This document shows positions 23,147 to 30,637 of a stretch of 35,242 nucleotides of DNA, piece by piece; the first letter of the stretch is position 1, and each line of letters opens with the position of its first letter. A model generated the notes under the pieces. The model searched no databases. It worked only from the letters and a program-made list of their open reading frames with translations, and was not told the origin of the DNA. Origin of the DNA: Pseudomonadota bacterium (lineage in GTDB: Bacteria > Myxococcota > Myxococcia > Myxococcales > Myxococcaceae). Where the stretch lies: assembly GCA_023426545.1 (NCBI GenBank), contig JAFAAN010000113.1, positions 1 through 35,242 on the forward strand, written 5' to 3'. The position numbers and the translations under genes are program-made.

Positions 23147-25231
23147 TCAGGCGGGAGGCGTCACGTCCTGCGCGGGGAGCCCGTTCTCCGCGGAGCTGGT
23201 GTCGGCCTGCGCCAGGAAGTCATCCAGCGCCCCCACGTCGATGGGCTTGCGGAACACCGCGTCCACCAGCGCGAGATTGGAGCGGTTCTGCCCGCGCACG
23301 TCCATGCCGGTGACGATGGCCAGCAGCGCCTGGGGGGAGCGCTTGCGCAGCTCCCGCGCCACCTCCCACCCGCTCATCTCCGGCATCACCGCGTCCAGGA
23401 GCGCGGCGTCGTAGCGGCGCCGGTCCCACATCCCCAGCGCCACCGCCGGGCTGTGGGCCACCTGCACCTCGTAGCCCTCCTCGCCCAGCACCTCCGCCAT
23501 CATCCGGGCGTTGTCCAGGTCGTCGTCCACCACCAGCACGCGGCGCGTCTGCTGGAAGCGCCGGGGGCCCGCGGGCCGCATCACCTCCGTGCGCGGCGCC
23601 TCCCTGCGAGCCGCCAGGGCCGCGGCGTCCTCACGCGCGCGGGGCAGGCGCACCACGAAGGCGGCCCCCTTGCCCGAGGCGGGCAGCTCCGCCGTCAGCT
23701 CGCCGCCCCAGCGCTCCACCTGCGCCCGCGCCACCGCCAGGAACAACGACAGCTGGGGCGCGCCCGCGTCCCTGCGCAGCGGGTCGAACAGGCGCGCCAG
23801 CTCCTCCGGCGCGTAGGGGGCCCCCTCGTCCTCGATGCGCAACGTCAGCCACGACGCGCCATCCGCGCGGGTGGAGACATACAGCCGGCCGCCGGACTCC
23901 ATCCGGTCGCGCGCGACGAGCAGCAGGTTCACCACCAGCTCGCGGAAGAAGCCCGTGTCCGCGCGCACGTTGCCGGGCCCTCCCAGCTCCAGGTCCACGT
24001 ACACCGGGTGCTCGCGCTGCTCCAGCTCGCCGCGCGCCAGCTCCAGCGCCTCGCGCACCGTCTGGTCCACGGGGACATCCGTGAGCTGCTCCTGGGTGCG
24101 CTGGATGTTGAACTCCTGCAACCGCGCCACCAGCTCGCCAATCTGTTGCACCGTCTTGTCGAGCGCCTCCAGGTGCTCCGGCTTGAACTCACGTTGTAGC
24201 AGCGTGATTCGCAGCCGCAGCACGTTGAGGAAGTTGTTGAGCGCGTGCGCCGCGCCGCTGGCCAGCTGCCCCAGCGCCTGCTGGCGGGTGCGCTGGAGCA
24301 GCCGCCCCTGCAACCGGCGCAGCTCTCCGTGCGCGTTCTGGAGCGCCTTCGTCTTGTTCACCGCCTCCGTGCGGTCGGTGAAGGTCTGGATGGCGCCGGC
24401 CAGCTCGCCCTCCTCCTCCCAGACGGGCGTGGCGCTCAGCTCCAGCGTGGCGGTGTCACCGCCGGGGCGCTCCACCACCATCATCACCCCGCGCACCGGC
24501 CCCTTCTCCTTGAGGGCGCGCAGGAAGGGCATGTCCGCCAGCTTGAAGGGCTCGCCCGTGAGGTGACGCGCGTTCACCTGGTTCAGCACGGGGGTGACGG
24601 TGCTGGCCGCCCGGGCGCCCACCACCGCGCGCATGGGCACGCCCATGAGGCGGCTCACCGGCGGCGTGGCGAAGGAGACGGTGCCATCCACCTCCGCCAG
24701 CAGGATGCCCACGTCCACCTGGTTGAGCACCGACTCCATCACCGCCGCCTCGCGGAAGCGGACCTCCTCCGTCTTCAGGATGCGCGCGTAGGACGCCTGC
24801 GCCGCCGCGTCCGCCTCCCACACCAGCTCCGCGACGAGCTCCGCCACCTGCGGCTCGATGAAGCCCCCGTTGCGGCGGGCGTAGACGTACAGCATCACCT
24901 CTTCCAGGGACTTGAACTCGCGCGTCAGGTCCTCGGGGTCGAAGTTCTGGCTGTAGCGGAAGGCCCCGTGCGGGCGGACCACCTCCGGCCAGAGCCGCAC
25001 CGCATCGCCGGGCCGGTCCCTGAGCAGCCGGGCCAGCTCATCCAGCAGCCGGCGCAGCGGCGCGCGGAGGTCCCTGCCGGGGACCTCCACTTCATACGTC
25101 TCCGCGCGCAGGCGCTTGGCCCACAGGCGCGCTACGCGCTCGCGCTCCTCCTGGAGGAGCTTGGACAACGCCTGGATGGGGTTCACGGCGGGCACGTTCA
25201 AGACGACAAGCTGCGCATGCCCGCCCGCCAT
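23147..25231 (-). CDS. Hybrid histidine kinase-like protein with an eroded ATPase domain and an intact receiver
   Basis: A 694-residue cytoplasmic protein. The order is an all-helical RsbR-N-like domain (about 20-150), PAS (about 165-290), HisKA with ASGAAHALNN (His329), a HATPase_c-like domain (about 425-530) and a receiver (about 562-675). The receiver is complete: VVDDD, Asp613 in LLDAVMPEM, Thr641 and Lys662. The ATPase boxes are not. The N box reads NLLLVARD, with Val439 for the metal-binding Asn. The G1 box is DEGAP instead of DxGxG. The G2 box is GAPQLSL with its glycines lost. The protein may bind a partner kinase or act as a phosphate relay through the receiver. ATG 25231 is preferred; GTG 25186 is an alternative. 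The frame upstream to 25564 overlaps the divergent gene. Confidence 0.88.
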   Translation of the reverse strand: MAGGHAQLVVLNVPAVNPIQALSKLLQEERERVARLWAKRLRAETYEVEVPGRDLRAPLRRLLDELARLLRDRPGDAVRLWPEVVRPHGAFRYSQNFDPEDLTREFKSLEEVMLYVYARRNGGFIEPQVAELVAELVWEADAAAQASYARILKTEEVRFREAAVMESVLNQVDVGILLAEVDGTVSFATPPVSRLMGVPMRAVVGARAASTVTPVLNQVNARHLTGEPFKLADMPFLRALKEKGPVRGVMMVVERPGGDTATLELSATPVWEEEGELAGAIQTFTDRTEAVNKTKALQNAHGELRRLQGRLLQRTRQQALGQLASGAAHALNNFLNVLRLRITLLQREFKPEHLEALDKTVQQIGELVARLQEFNIQRTQEQLTDVPVDQTVREALELARGELEQREHPVYVDLELGGPGNVRADTGFFRELVVNLLLVARDRMESGGRLYVSTRADGASWLTLRIEDEGAPYAPEELARLFDPLRRDAGAPQLSLFLAVARAQVERWGGELTAELPASGKGAAFVVRLPRAREDAAALAARREAPRTEVMRPAGPRRFQQTRRVLVVDDDLDNARMMAEVLGEEGYEVQVAHSPAVALGMWDRRRYDAALLDAVMPEMSGWEVARELRKRSPQALLAIVTGMDVRGQNRSNLALVDAVFRKPIDVGALDDFLAQADTSSAENGLPAQDVTPPA

Positions 25232-25319
25232 GGCCACCCAGGCGCCTGCCCGCCTGCCCGCCAGCAGGGCGCTCCCGGCGTTGCAAACGCCCACTGCCCA
25301 GCCCACCTTCCGGGGAAGG

Positions 25320-26090
25320 ATGGTCGGGCGTGAACACGACAAGAACGACGTGCTGGAGTCGCCATGGCTATCCCAACAGGCCATGGCGCAGCTCTTCCGG
25401 GGCGAGCTGAGCCGCTCCGACACCTGGCGCACGCGCCTGGACACCACCACCAACTGGGCGCTCACCACGACAGCGGCGGTCATCTCCTTCGGCTTCGCCT
25501 CGTCACAGAGCTCGCACGTCACCTTCCTGGTGGGCATCTGGATGGTGGTGTCGTTCCTCCTCATCGAGGCGCGGCGCTACCGCTACTACGACTTGTGGAA
25601 CCGCCGGGTGCGCCTGCTGGAGGACGGGTGGTGGGCGCCCATGCTCCGGCGCGAGCCCGTGGACCCGGACGCCCTGCGTGAGCTGGCCCTGGAGCTGGAA
25701 CGGCCGCAAATCCAGCTTTCACTCTTCTCCGCCATCTCCACGCGACTCAACCGCGCCTACGGGCCCATCCTGATGGTCCTGATGATGACGTGGTTCGTGA
25801 AGGTCTACAGCCACCCGAAGCCGCCCGCCGACCTCAGCGAGTTCCTGCTGCGCGCCCGCGTGGCCTGGATTCCGGGTGAGCTGGTGACCGCCGTCCTGCT
25901 CCTGCTCACCCTCTCCGCCTCCTACCTGTTCTTCTCCTCCTTCTTCATCCGGGCCCCTCTGGGCGAGCTGCGGACCCGCCCCCGGGGCCGCCGGGCGGCC
26001 CTGTGGGAGTCCTTCTACCGGCCCTACGCCATCCACACCCGCCGCCGGCCCACCCGGCGCCCCCGCCCGTCCTCCACGACCGAGCACTGA
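25320..26090 (+). CDS. DUF2270 integral membrane protein
   Basis: A 256-residue protein that matches the DUF2270 pattern: MAQLFRGELSRSDTWRTRLD, then TTNWALTTTAAVISFGFA, a second membrane helix, and EARRYRYYDLWNRRVRLLED. Four membrane helices are seen at about 47-65, 70-87, 148-166 and 184-205. The C-terminus is strongly basic and Pro/Arg-rich (RRRPTRRPRPSS). The function of the family is not known. ATG 25320 follows directly on GGGGAAGG, which is very close; ATG 25383 at residue 22 is an alternative. The gene is divergent from the hybrid kinase by about 88 bp, so the two may share regulation. Confidence 0.82.
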   Translation: MVGREHDKNDVLESPWLSQQAMAQLFRGELSRSDTWRTRLDTTTNWALTTTAAVISFGFASSQSSHVTFLVGIWMVVSFLLIEARRYRYYDLWNRRVRLLEDGWWAPMLRREPVDPDALRELALELERPQIQLSLFSAISTRLNRAYGPILMVLMMTWFVKVYSHPKPPADLSEFLLRARVAWIPGELVTAVLLLLTLSASYLFFSSFFIRAPLGELRTRPRGRRAALWESFYRPYAIHTRRRPTRRPRPSSTTEH

Positions 26091-26190
26091 GGCCCCCGAA
26101 AGGCGCTTTCTCCGCCCACAGAGCGGCCGGGCTCAGCTCGGGGGTGCGCCTTCCTCATGGCCCCCATGCCTGCGGCTGAACCCAGGGCGT

Positions 26191-26220
26191 TTTCGTCCTT
26201 TCGATACATGAGAAATTGTG
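26191..26220 (+). promoter_or_regulatory. AT-rich island upstream of isocitrate dehydrogenase
   Basis: This 30-bp stretch is over half A/T in a region of about 70% GC and ends 16 nt before ATG 26237. It contains GATACAT and TTGTG. It is the probable promoter region, but I cannot assign a clean -35/-10 pair. The rest of the 146-bp gap shows only a small AAAG/CTTT hairpin near 26100. Confidence 0.3.
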
Positions 26221-26236
26221 CTGTGAATCCGCACCC

Positions 26237-27241
26237 ATGGCGAACACCCGCACTGTCACGATCATCAATGGCGATGGCATTGGCCCCGAGGTCATGGCGG
26301 CCACCGTGCGCGTCCTCGAGGCGCTCAAGGTCCCCCTCGACTTTGAGTACAAGGACGCAGGCACGGAGGTGGTGGCCAAGTATGGCACCAACCTACCCCA
26401 CGAGACCGTGGAGGCGGTTCTGCGCAGCGGCATCGCGCTCAAGGGTCCCACGGGCACGGTGGTGGGCGGCGGCCTGCCTTCGGCCAACGTGGGCCTGCGC
26501 AAGCGGCTGGACCTGTACTCCTCGCTGCGCCCCGTGCGGAGCGTGCCGAACGTGAAGACGCGCTACGAGGGCGTGGACCTCGTGGTGGTGCGCGAGAACA
26601 CGGAGAGCCTCTACGCCGGCCTGGAGCACATCATCGTCCCGGGCGTGGTGGAGTCGCTGAAAATCATCACCGAGAAGGCCTCCACGCGGATTGCCCGCTT
26701 CGCCTTCGAGTACGCCCGAAAGAACGGCCGCAAGAAGGTCACGGCCGTGCACAAGGCGAACATCATGAAGCTGTCGGACGGTCTCTTCCTGGACTGCTGC
26801 CGCAAGGTCGGCCGTGAGTTCCCGGAGATCACCTACGAGGAAGTCATCATCGACAACCTCTGCATGCAGCTCGTGAAGGACCCGAACCGCTACGACGTGC
26901 TGGTGTCGGAGAACTTCTACGGCGACGTGCTCAGCGACCTGTGCGCGGGCCTCGTGGGCGGCCTGGGCGTGGTGCCGGGCGCCAACATCGGCGAGCGCAC
27001 GGCCGTGTTCGAGGCCGTCCACGGCACCGCTCCGGACATCGCGGGCAAGGGCATCGCCAACCCCACCGCGCTGATGATGTCCGCGGTGATGATGCTGGAC
27101 CACCTGGAGCTGGGTGAGGCCGCTCGCCGCATGGAGAGCGCCATCTTCAAGGTGTACGGCTCGGGCGAGGTCCGCACCGGCGACCTCGGCGGCAAGGCGA
27201 ACACCCGCGAGTTCACCGACGCCATCATCGGCGCGCTGTAG
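26237..27241 (+). CDS. NAD-dependent isocitrate dehydrogenase (isopropylmalate dehydrogenase superfamily)
   Basis: Oxidative decarboxylation of isocitrate to 2-oxoglutarate in the TCA cycle. It is 334 residues long, the size of the short homomeric NAD enzymes. Motifs seen are INGDGIGPEV (10-19), GPTGTV, PSANVGLRKRLDLYSSLRPV with the substrate-binding Ser/Arg cluster, VVRENTESLYAGLEH, HKANIMKLSDG with the catalytic Lys, DNLCMQLVKDP, and DVLSDLCAGLVGGLGVVPG. The coenzyme loop HGTAPDIAGKGIANP has Asp, as expected for NAD rather than NADP. 3-isopropylmalate or homoisocitrate dehydrogenase are alternatives, but the NTESLYAG segment fits isocitrate enzymes best. There is no leuC or leuD nearby. ATG 26237 lacks a ribosome site; ATG 26216 is possible. 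A strong terminator follows. Confidence 0.9.
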   Translation: MANTRTVTIINGDGIGPEVMAATVRVLEALKVPLDFEYKDAGTEVVAKYGTNLPHETVEAVLRSGIALKGPTGTVVGGGLPSANVGLRKRLDLYSSLRPVRSVPNVKTRYEGVDLVVVRENTESLYAGLEHIIVPGVVESLKIITEKASTRIARFAFEYARKNGRKKVTAVHKANIMKLSDGLFLDCCRKVGREFPEITYEEVIIDNLCMQLVKDPNRYDVLVSENFYGDVLSDLCAGLVGGLGVVPGANIGERTAVFEAVHGTAPDIAGKGIANPTALMMSAVMMLDHLELGEAARRMESAIFKVYGSGEVRTGDLGGKANTREFTDAIIGAL

Positions 27242-27269
27242 TCCTCGCGACGCGGCCCTCCGTGGCCCT

Positions 27270-27305
27270 GGCCCGGGACACCCTCACGGTGGCCCGGGCC
27301 TTTTT
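27270..27305 (+). terminator. Rho-independent terminator of isocitrate dehydrogenase
   Basis: A 13-position stem with a single mismatch: 27270-27282 pairs with 27288-27300 around the loop CTCAC, followed by TTTTT at 27301-27305. It sits 28 nt after the stop and is the only textbook intrinsic terminator found in the window. Confidence 0.88.
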
Positions 27306-27362
27306 GTGTCCGCACCTACTGTTGGGGGCTCGCGGGTGAGCGGGACTCTGGCGCCGGGCCCG

Positions 27363-27752
27363 TCAGCCGACGGTCACCTTGCGCACGCCCCGCGCCTCCA
27401 GCAGCGCGGGCAGCCGCTCACGCTGGTCACCCTGGAGCACCAGCGTGTCGCCCTCCACCGCGCCACCGCAGCCGAGCGCGTTCTTCAGCGCCTTGAGCCA
27501 CACCTCACGCTGGGGCGCGGGCAGCTCCAGGTGCTCCACCACCGTGACTTCCTTGCCGCCACGGCCCTTGCGCTCCATGCGGACCACCGCGCGCGCGGGC
27601 CCCTTGGGCTCCGCCTTCACGGGAGCCGGGGGCTCGGGCGCCGCGGGCGCCTGGGGCAAGGCATCGCGCTGCGCCGAGAGCGCGGCGAACGGGTTGTTGA
27701 ACGGAGCCGCCGGCGCTGCCGGCGGCTCACCCTTCTTGTCGCGCTTGCCCAT
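27363..27752 (-). CDS. SUI1-domain translation factor, YciH type
   Basis: A 129-residue protein with a C-terminal SUI1 domain (about 55-129). It includes VVRMERKGRGGKEVTVVEHL, LKNALGCGGAVEGDTLVLQG with the family GCGG (94-97), and a final RGVRKVTVG. Bacterial homologues bind the 30S subunit like eukaryotic eIF1; their physiological role is unclear. The first 50 residues are a Pro/Ala-rich, basic-start linker (MGKRDKKGEPP) longer than in YciH. The gene begins 18 bp after the VKOR-DsbA gene on the same strand and is probably cotranscribed with it. Confidence 0.92.
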   Translation of the reverse strand: MGKRDKKGEPPAAPAAPFNNPFAALSAQRDALPQAPAAPEPPAPVKAEPKGPARAVVRMERKGRGGKEVTVVEHLELPAPQREVWLKALKNALGCGGAVEGDTLVLQGDQRERLPALLEARGVRKVTVG

Positions 27753-27770
27753 GATGCGAGTGCGCCGCCC

Positions 27771-29180
27771 TCAGTGATTGTGGCCCGCGTGGTCGTCGTG
27801 CCCACCCGCCGGACGGGGACGCGGCGGCGGCAGCACGTCGAAGGCAGGGGCGCTCGGGTTGCCGTCCGCCATCACCAGCGCGTAGAGGAACGGCGCGGAG
27901 GGCACCGCCTCGCGGCCGTTCACCAGCACCAGCGGCGTGCCCTGGATGTGGTGGCGCATGGCGTAGCGGGAGTCCTCCTGAATCTTCGCCGCCGTGGCCG
28001 GGCTGCTCATGCACACCTCCAGCTGCGAGCGCGGCACAGAGCCCGACGACGCAATCTCCACCGCCCGCTCCGTGTCCAGCACGGCCTGCGCGGCGAACAT
28101 CTTCTCCCGCAGCTCCCAGTAGTCCGGCGCGCCCTCCAGGCAAATCTGGGCGCGGGCCGCCACGCAGCGCACGCTGGGCGCGTCCGGGCCCCGGCGGGGG
28201 ATGGCCGGGTTGCACGCGCCATCCAGCGGGAACTGGCGGGCCTCCAGGGACAGCTTCCCCTCCGGAACGCGCTTCTTCAGCAGGGCCAGCTCCTCCACCA
28301 ACGCCTTGCAGTGGGGGCACTTGCTGTCCGTCCACTCGACAATCTTCACCGGCGCGTCCACCGGCCCATAGCGGTGGCGCGCGGGCGCCGCGGCCGGCTG
28401 CGGCGTCTCGCTGCGGTACGCGGCCAGCGCGTCCGAGAGGAACTGCTGGTGCTGCGGCGGCAGGGAGCGCAGGTACTCCTCCAGCGACGCGGGCACGGCG
28501 GGCGTCGCCTCCTGCTGCGGCGTCACACCCGGGCCGGGCGTGCTCACCACGGGCGCGGGCGGCAGCAACGAGGCCCCCGTCGCCTCCGAGGCTCTAGGCG
28601 TGGCCCGGCCGGGCAGCAGCGTCGCGACGAAGACCGCGGCCGTTACGCCCACCGTCCACTTCAGCGTGGCCCCCCACTCCCCCGCGCCAGGCAGCAGCGG
28701 CCCGGGCAGCCCCTTCCAGGCCACGCCGGCGAACACCGCCACCAGGGCATAGGTCGCGAGGCACGTCGGGCACAGCGCGCCCGACTGGGCGCTGGCCACG
28801 GCGAAGACGACCACGGAGACGACGCCCGCGGCGGCCACCAGCCGCAGCCCGTTGGCGGCCGGTCGCACGTCACGGCCCGCGCGCGCCCAGGCCAGGAACA
28901 GGGCGGACAGGCCCACCGCGGCGAGCCCCCAGACGAGCCCCAGGCCCGCCACCGGCAGGCCCACCAGGTCATGCACGCGGCTGGCGAAGGCGGAGTTCCA
29001 CACCGTCTCGCAGTTCACCGTCTCGGAGACGCCGCACACGGTGGAGCCGCCGCCGCGCAGGGTGAGCAGCTGCATCCACTGGAAGATGGACAGGCCACTC
29101 TCCGCGAGGCCCAGGACCAGCAGCGCCAGCGCGCCGCGGGTCGCCACGGGAGTGGGCGAAGGGGAAGACTTCGGGCTCAT
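27771..29180 (-). CDS. VKOR-DsbA fusion, membrane thiol oxidoreductase
   Basis: A 469-residue fusion that would form disulfide bonds in exported proteins. The N-terminal vitamin K epoxide reductase domain (about 15-185) has the Cys pair Cys49/Cys57 (VNCETVWNS), then the CPTC site (Cys137, Cys140) among four or five membrane helices. A Pro-rich linker (195-265) leads to a periplasmic DsbA/thioredoxin domain (about 270-445) with CPHC (288-291) and the cis-Pro in QGTPLVLVNG. The last residues are His-rich (GGHDDHAGHNH), a possible metal site. Fusing the oxidant and its regenerating quinone reductase is known in several phyla. The ATG overlaps the stop of the upstream cupin gene as ATGA, so translation is coupled. 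Confidence 0.92.
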   Translation of the reverse strand: MSPKSSPSPTPVATRGALALLVLGLAESGLSIFQWMQLLTLRGGGSTVCGVSETVNCETVWNSAFASRVHDLVGLPVAGLGLVWGLAAVGLSALFLAWARAGRDVRPAANGLRLVAAAGVVSVVVFAVASAQSGALCPTCLATYALVAVFAGVAWKGLPGPLLPGAGEWGATLKWTVGVTAAVFVATLLPGRATPRASEATGASLLPPAPVVSTPGPGVTPQQEATPAVPASLEEYLRSLPPQHQQFLSDALAAYRSETPQPAAAPARHRYGPVDAPVKIVEWTDSKCPHCKALVEELALLKKRVPEGKLSLEARQFPLDGACNPAIPRRGPDAPSVRCVAARAQICLEGAPDYWELREKMFAAQAVLDTERAVEIASSGSVPRSQLEVCMSSPATAAKIQEDSRYAMRHHIQGTPLVLVNGREAVPSAPFLYALVMADGNPSAPAFDVLPPPRPRPAGGHDDHAGHNH

Positions 29181-29503
29181 GCATGCTCCGGGGGCGGGGT
29201 CATCAGAACGAGGAGACGGGCGGCTTCCGGGCCGTCGTTGACGACACCGTGCTCGGCGCCCGCGGGGGCGAAAATGGCGGCGCCGGGGCCGTGGACTTCC
29301 TCCTCGGCCCCCACGCGGAAGCGGCAGCGGCCGTCGAGGACGACGTACACCTTGTCCGACGCGGCGTGGTGGTGGGGCTTCTGGGCCTGCCCCGGCTGGA
29401 GGCAGTACACGTCCAGGAAGAAGCGCCCGGACTGGAACACGTTGTGCTTCAGGAGCTTCTCCGGCGAGAAGTCCTGGAAGGACGACAGGTGCTTCACATC
29501 CAT
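29177..29503 (-). CDS. Small cupin_2 protein
   Basis: A 108-residue single-domain cupin. Motif 1 is G-QAQKP-HHH-AAS-D-KVYVVLDG, with His44 and His46 as metal ligands and Asp50 where Glu is usual. Motif 2 is GAAIFAPAGAEHGVVND with His85. It lacks a signal peptide and is cytoplasmic. Family members range from sugar isomerases to dioxygenases and sensors, so no reaction is assigned. The stop overlaps the VKOR-DsbA start (ATGA), so the two are cotranslated and the SUI1 gene probably follows in the same transcript. It is divergent from ygfZ with only 38 bp between starts. Confidence 0.87.
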   Translation of the reverse strand: MDVKHLSSFQDFSPEKLLKHNVFQSGRFFLDVYCLQPGQAQKPHHHAASDKVYVVLDGRCRFRVGAEEEVHGPGAAIFAPAGAEHGVVNDGPEAARLLVLMTPPPEHA

Positions 29504-29525
29504 CGTGGCATTCGCTCCCTCGCCT

Positions 29526-29533
29526 CTATATAG
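29526..29533. promoter_or_regulatory. CTATATAG palindrome, candidate shared -10 of two divergent promoters
   Basis: This self-complementary octamer is the only A/T cluster in the 38-bp gap between the cupin (start 29503) and ygfZ (start 29542). On the plus strand TATATA ends 9 nt before the ygfZ ATG. On the minus strand it leaves a leader of about 17 nt. A weak GTGGCA lies 16 bp above it for ygfZ. Confidence 0.4.
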
Positions 29534-29541
29534 CGACGGAC

Positions 29542-30612
29542 ATGGAACCGCTGTCTCTGCATTTTCTTCACGAGCAGGCGGGCGCCCGCTTCGGCGACGT
29601 GGGCGGCCGCGAAACCGTGGCCGGATATGGGGACTCGGAGGGAGAGTACCGGGCCGCGAAGGCGTCCGTGGCCCTCCATGACGCCTCCTACCGCGAAACC
29701 CTCCGAATCACGGGAGAGGACCGGACCTCCTTCCTACACGGGATGGTCACCCAGGAGGTGAACAACCTGCCCGTGGGCACCGCGACCTATGCCGCCATGC
29801 TCACCGTCAAGGGGGCCATGGTGGCGGATGCCCGCATCCTCAAGCGGGAGACGGACCTCCTGCTGGACCTGGAGCCCGGCACCGGCGCCAAGGTGCGGGA
29901 CTTCCTGGACAAATACCTCATCTCCGAGGACGCCGAGCTGCACGAGGCCACGGGGGACCTGGCCCTGCTCCGGCTGCTCGGGCCCCGGACGGAGGACGTC
30001 CTCTCCGCCGCCCTGGGCAGCCCTCACGCGGCGCTGTCGCACCACGCCGCGCGGCCCGCCACCCTGGCGGGTCACGAGGTGTGGCTGCTCGGGAACACCG
30101 CCGTGGAGCCCCACGGGGTGGACATCTGGGTGCTGCGCGCCGGGCTGGAGGCCGCCTGGCGGGCCCTGGCCGAGGCTGGCGCCGCCCACGGCCTGAAGCC
30201 GCTGGGCTACGAGGCCCTGGAGCTGCTGCGCGTGGAGGCCGGCGTGCCCCGGTACGCGAGGGACATGGTGGACACCACCATCCCGCTGGAAGCCAACCTG
30301 GCGAACGCCATCTCCTACAACAAGGGTTGCTACATCGGGCAGGAGGTCATCGCCCGTGCCACCTTCCGCGGTCACATGAACCGGAAGCTGGCGGGCCTGC
30401 TGCTGGGTGACGCGGACGCGGCCCCCGGCACCGAGCTGCGGCGGGGCGAGAAGAAGGTTGGCTGGCTGACCAGCGTGGTGCGCTCACCGGCGCTGGGCCA
30501 GTGGGTGGCCCTGGGCTACGTGCACCGGGACTCGCTGGAGCCCGGCACCGAGCTGACCCTGGCCGGAGGCCCCGCCACCGCGAAGGTGGCGCCCCTCCCC
30601 TTCTCCGCGTGA
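29542..30612 (+). CDS. ygfZ: YgfZ/GcvT-family folate-binding protein (Fe-S repair)
   Basis: A 356-residue protein of the GcvT fold. YgfZ is a tetrahydrofolate-binding protein that supports synthesis or repair of some iron-sulfur enzymes. The family signature is intact as YNKGCYIGQEVIAR with Cys263. Other landmarks are LHDASYRETLRITGEDRTSFLHG (44-66 region), VTQEVNNL, the LRVEAGVPRY segment and the C-terminal barrel with VGWLTSVVRSP and ALGYVHRD. True GcvT lacks the KGCYxGQE motif, and gcvH and gcvP are absent here, so YgfZ is preferred. ATG 29542 is without a ribosome site; TATATA lies 9 nt upstream. Confidence 0.92.
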   Translation: MEPLSLHFLHEQAGARFGDVGGRETVAGYGDSEGEYRAAKASVALHDASYRETLRITGEDRTSFLHGMVTQEVNNLPVGTATYAAMLTVKGAMVADARILKRETDLLLDLEPGTGAKVRDFLDKYLISEDAELHEATGDLALLRLLGPRTEDVLSAALGSPHAALSHHAARPATLAGHEVWLLGNTAVEPHGVDIWVLRAGLEAAWRALAEAGAAHGLKPLGYEALELLRVEAGVPRYARDMVDTTIPLEANLANAISYNKGCYIGQEVIARATFRGHMNRKLAGLLLGDADAAPGTELRRGEKKVGWLTSVVRSPALGQWVALGYVHRDSLEPGTELTLAGGPATAKVAPLPFSA

Positions 30613-30637
30613 GACGCGCCCAGCATACTGGCGCGCC

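Noticed and set aside
27114..29681. 855-codon open frame on the plus strand
   Set aside because: It lies antisense to the SUI1, VKOR-DsbA and cupin genes, which have clear family motifs. The translation is low-complexity Arg/Ala/Gly/His, typical of the opposite frame of GC-rich genes.
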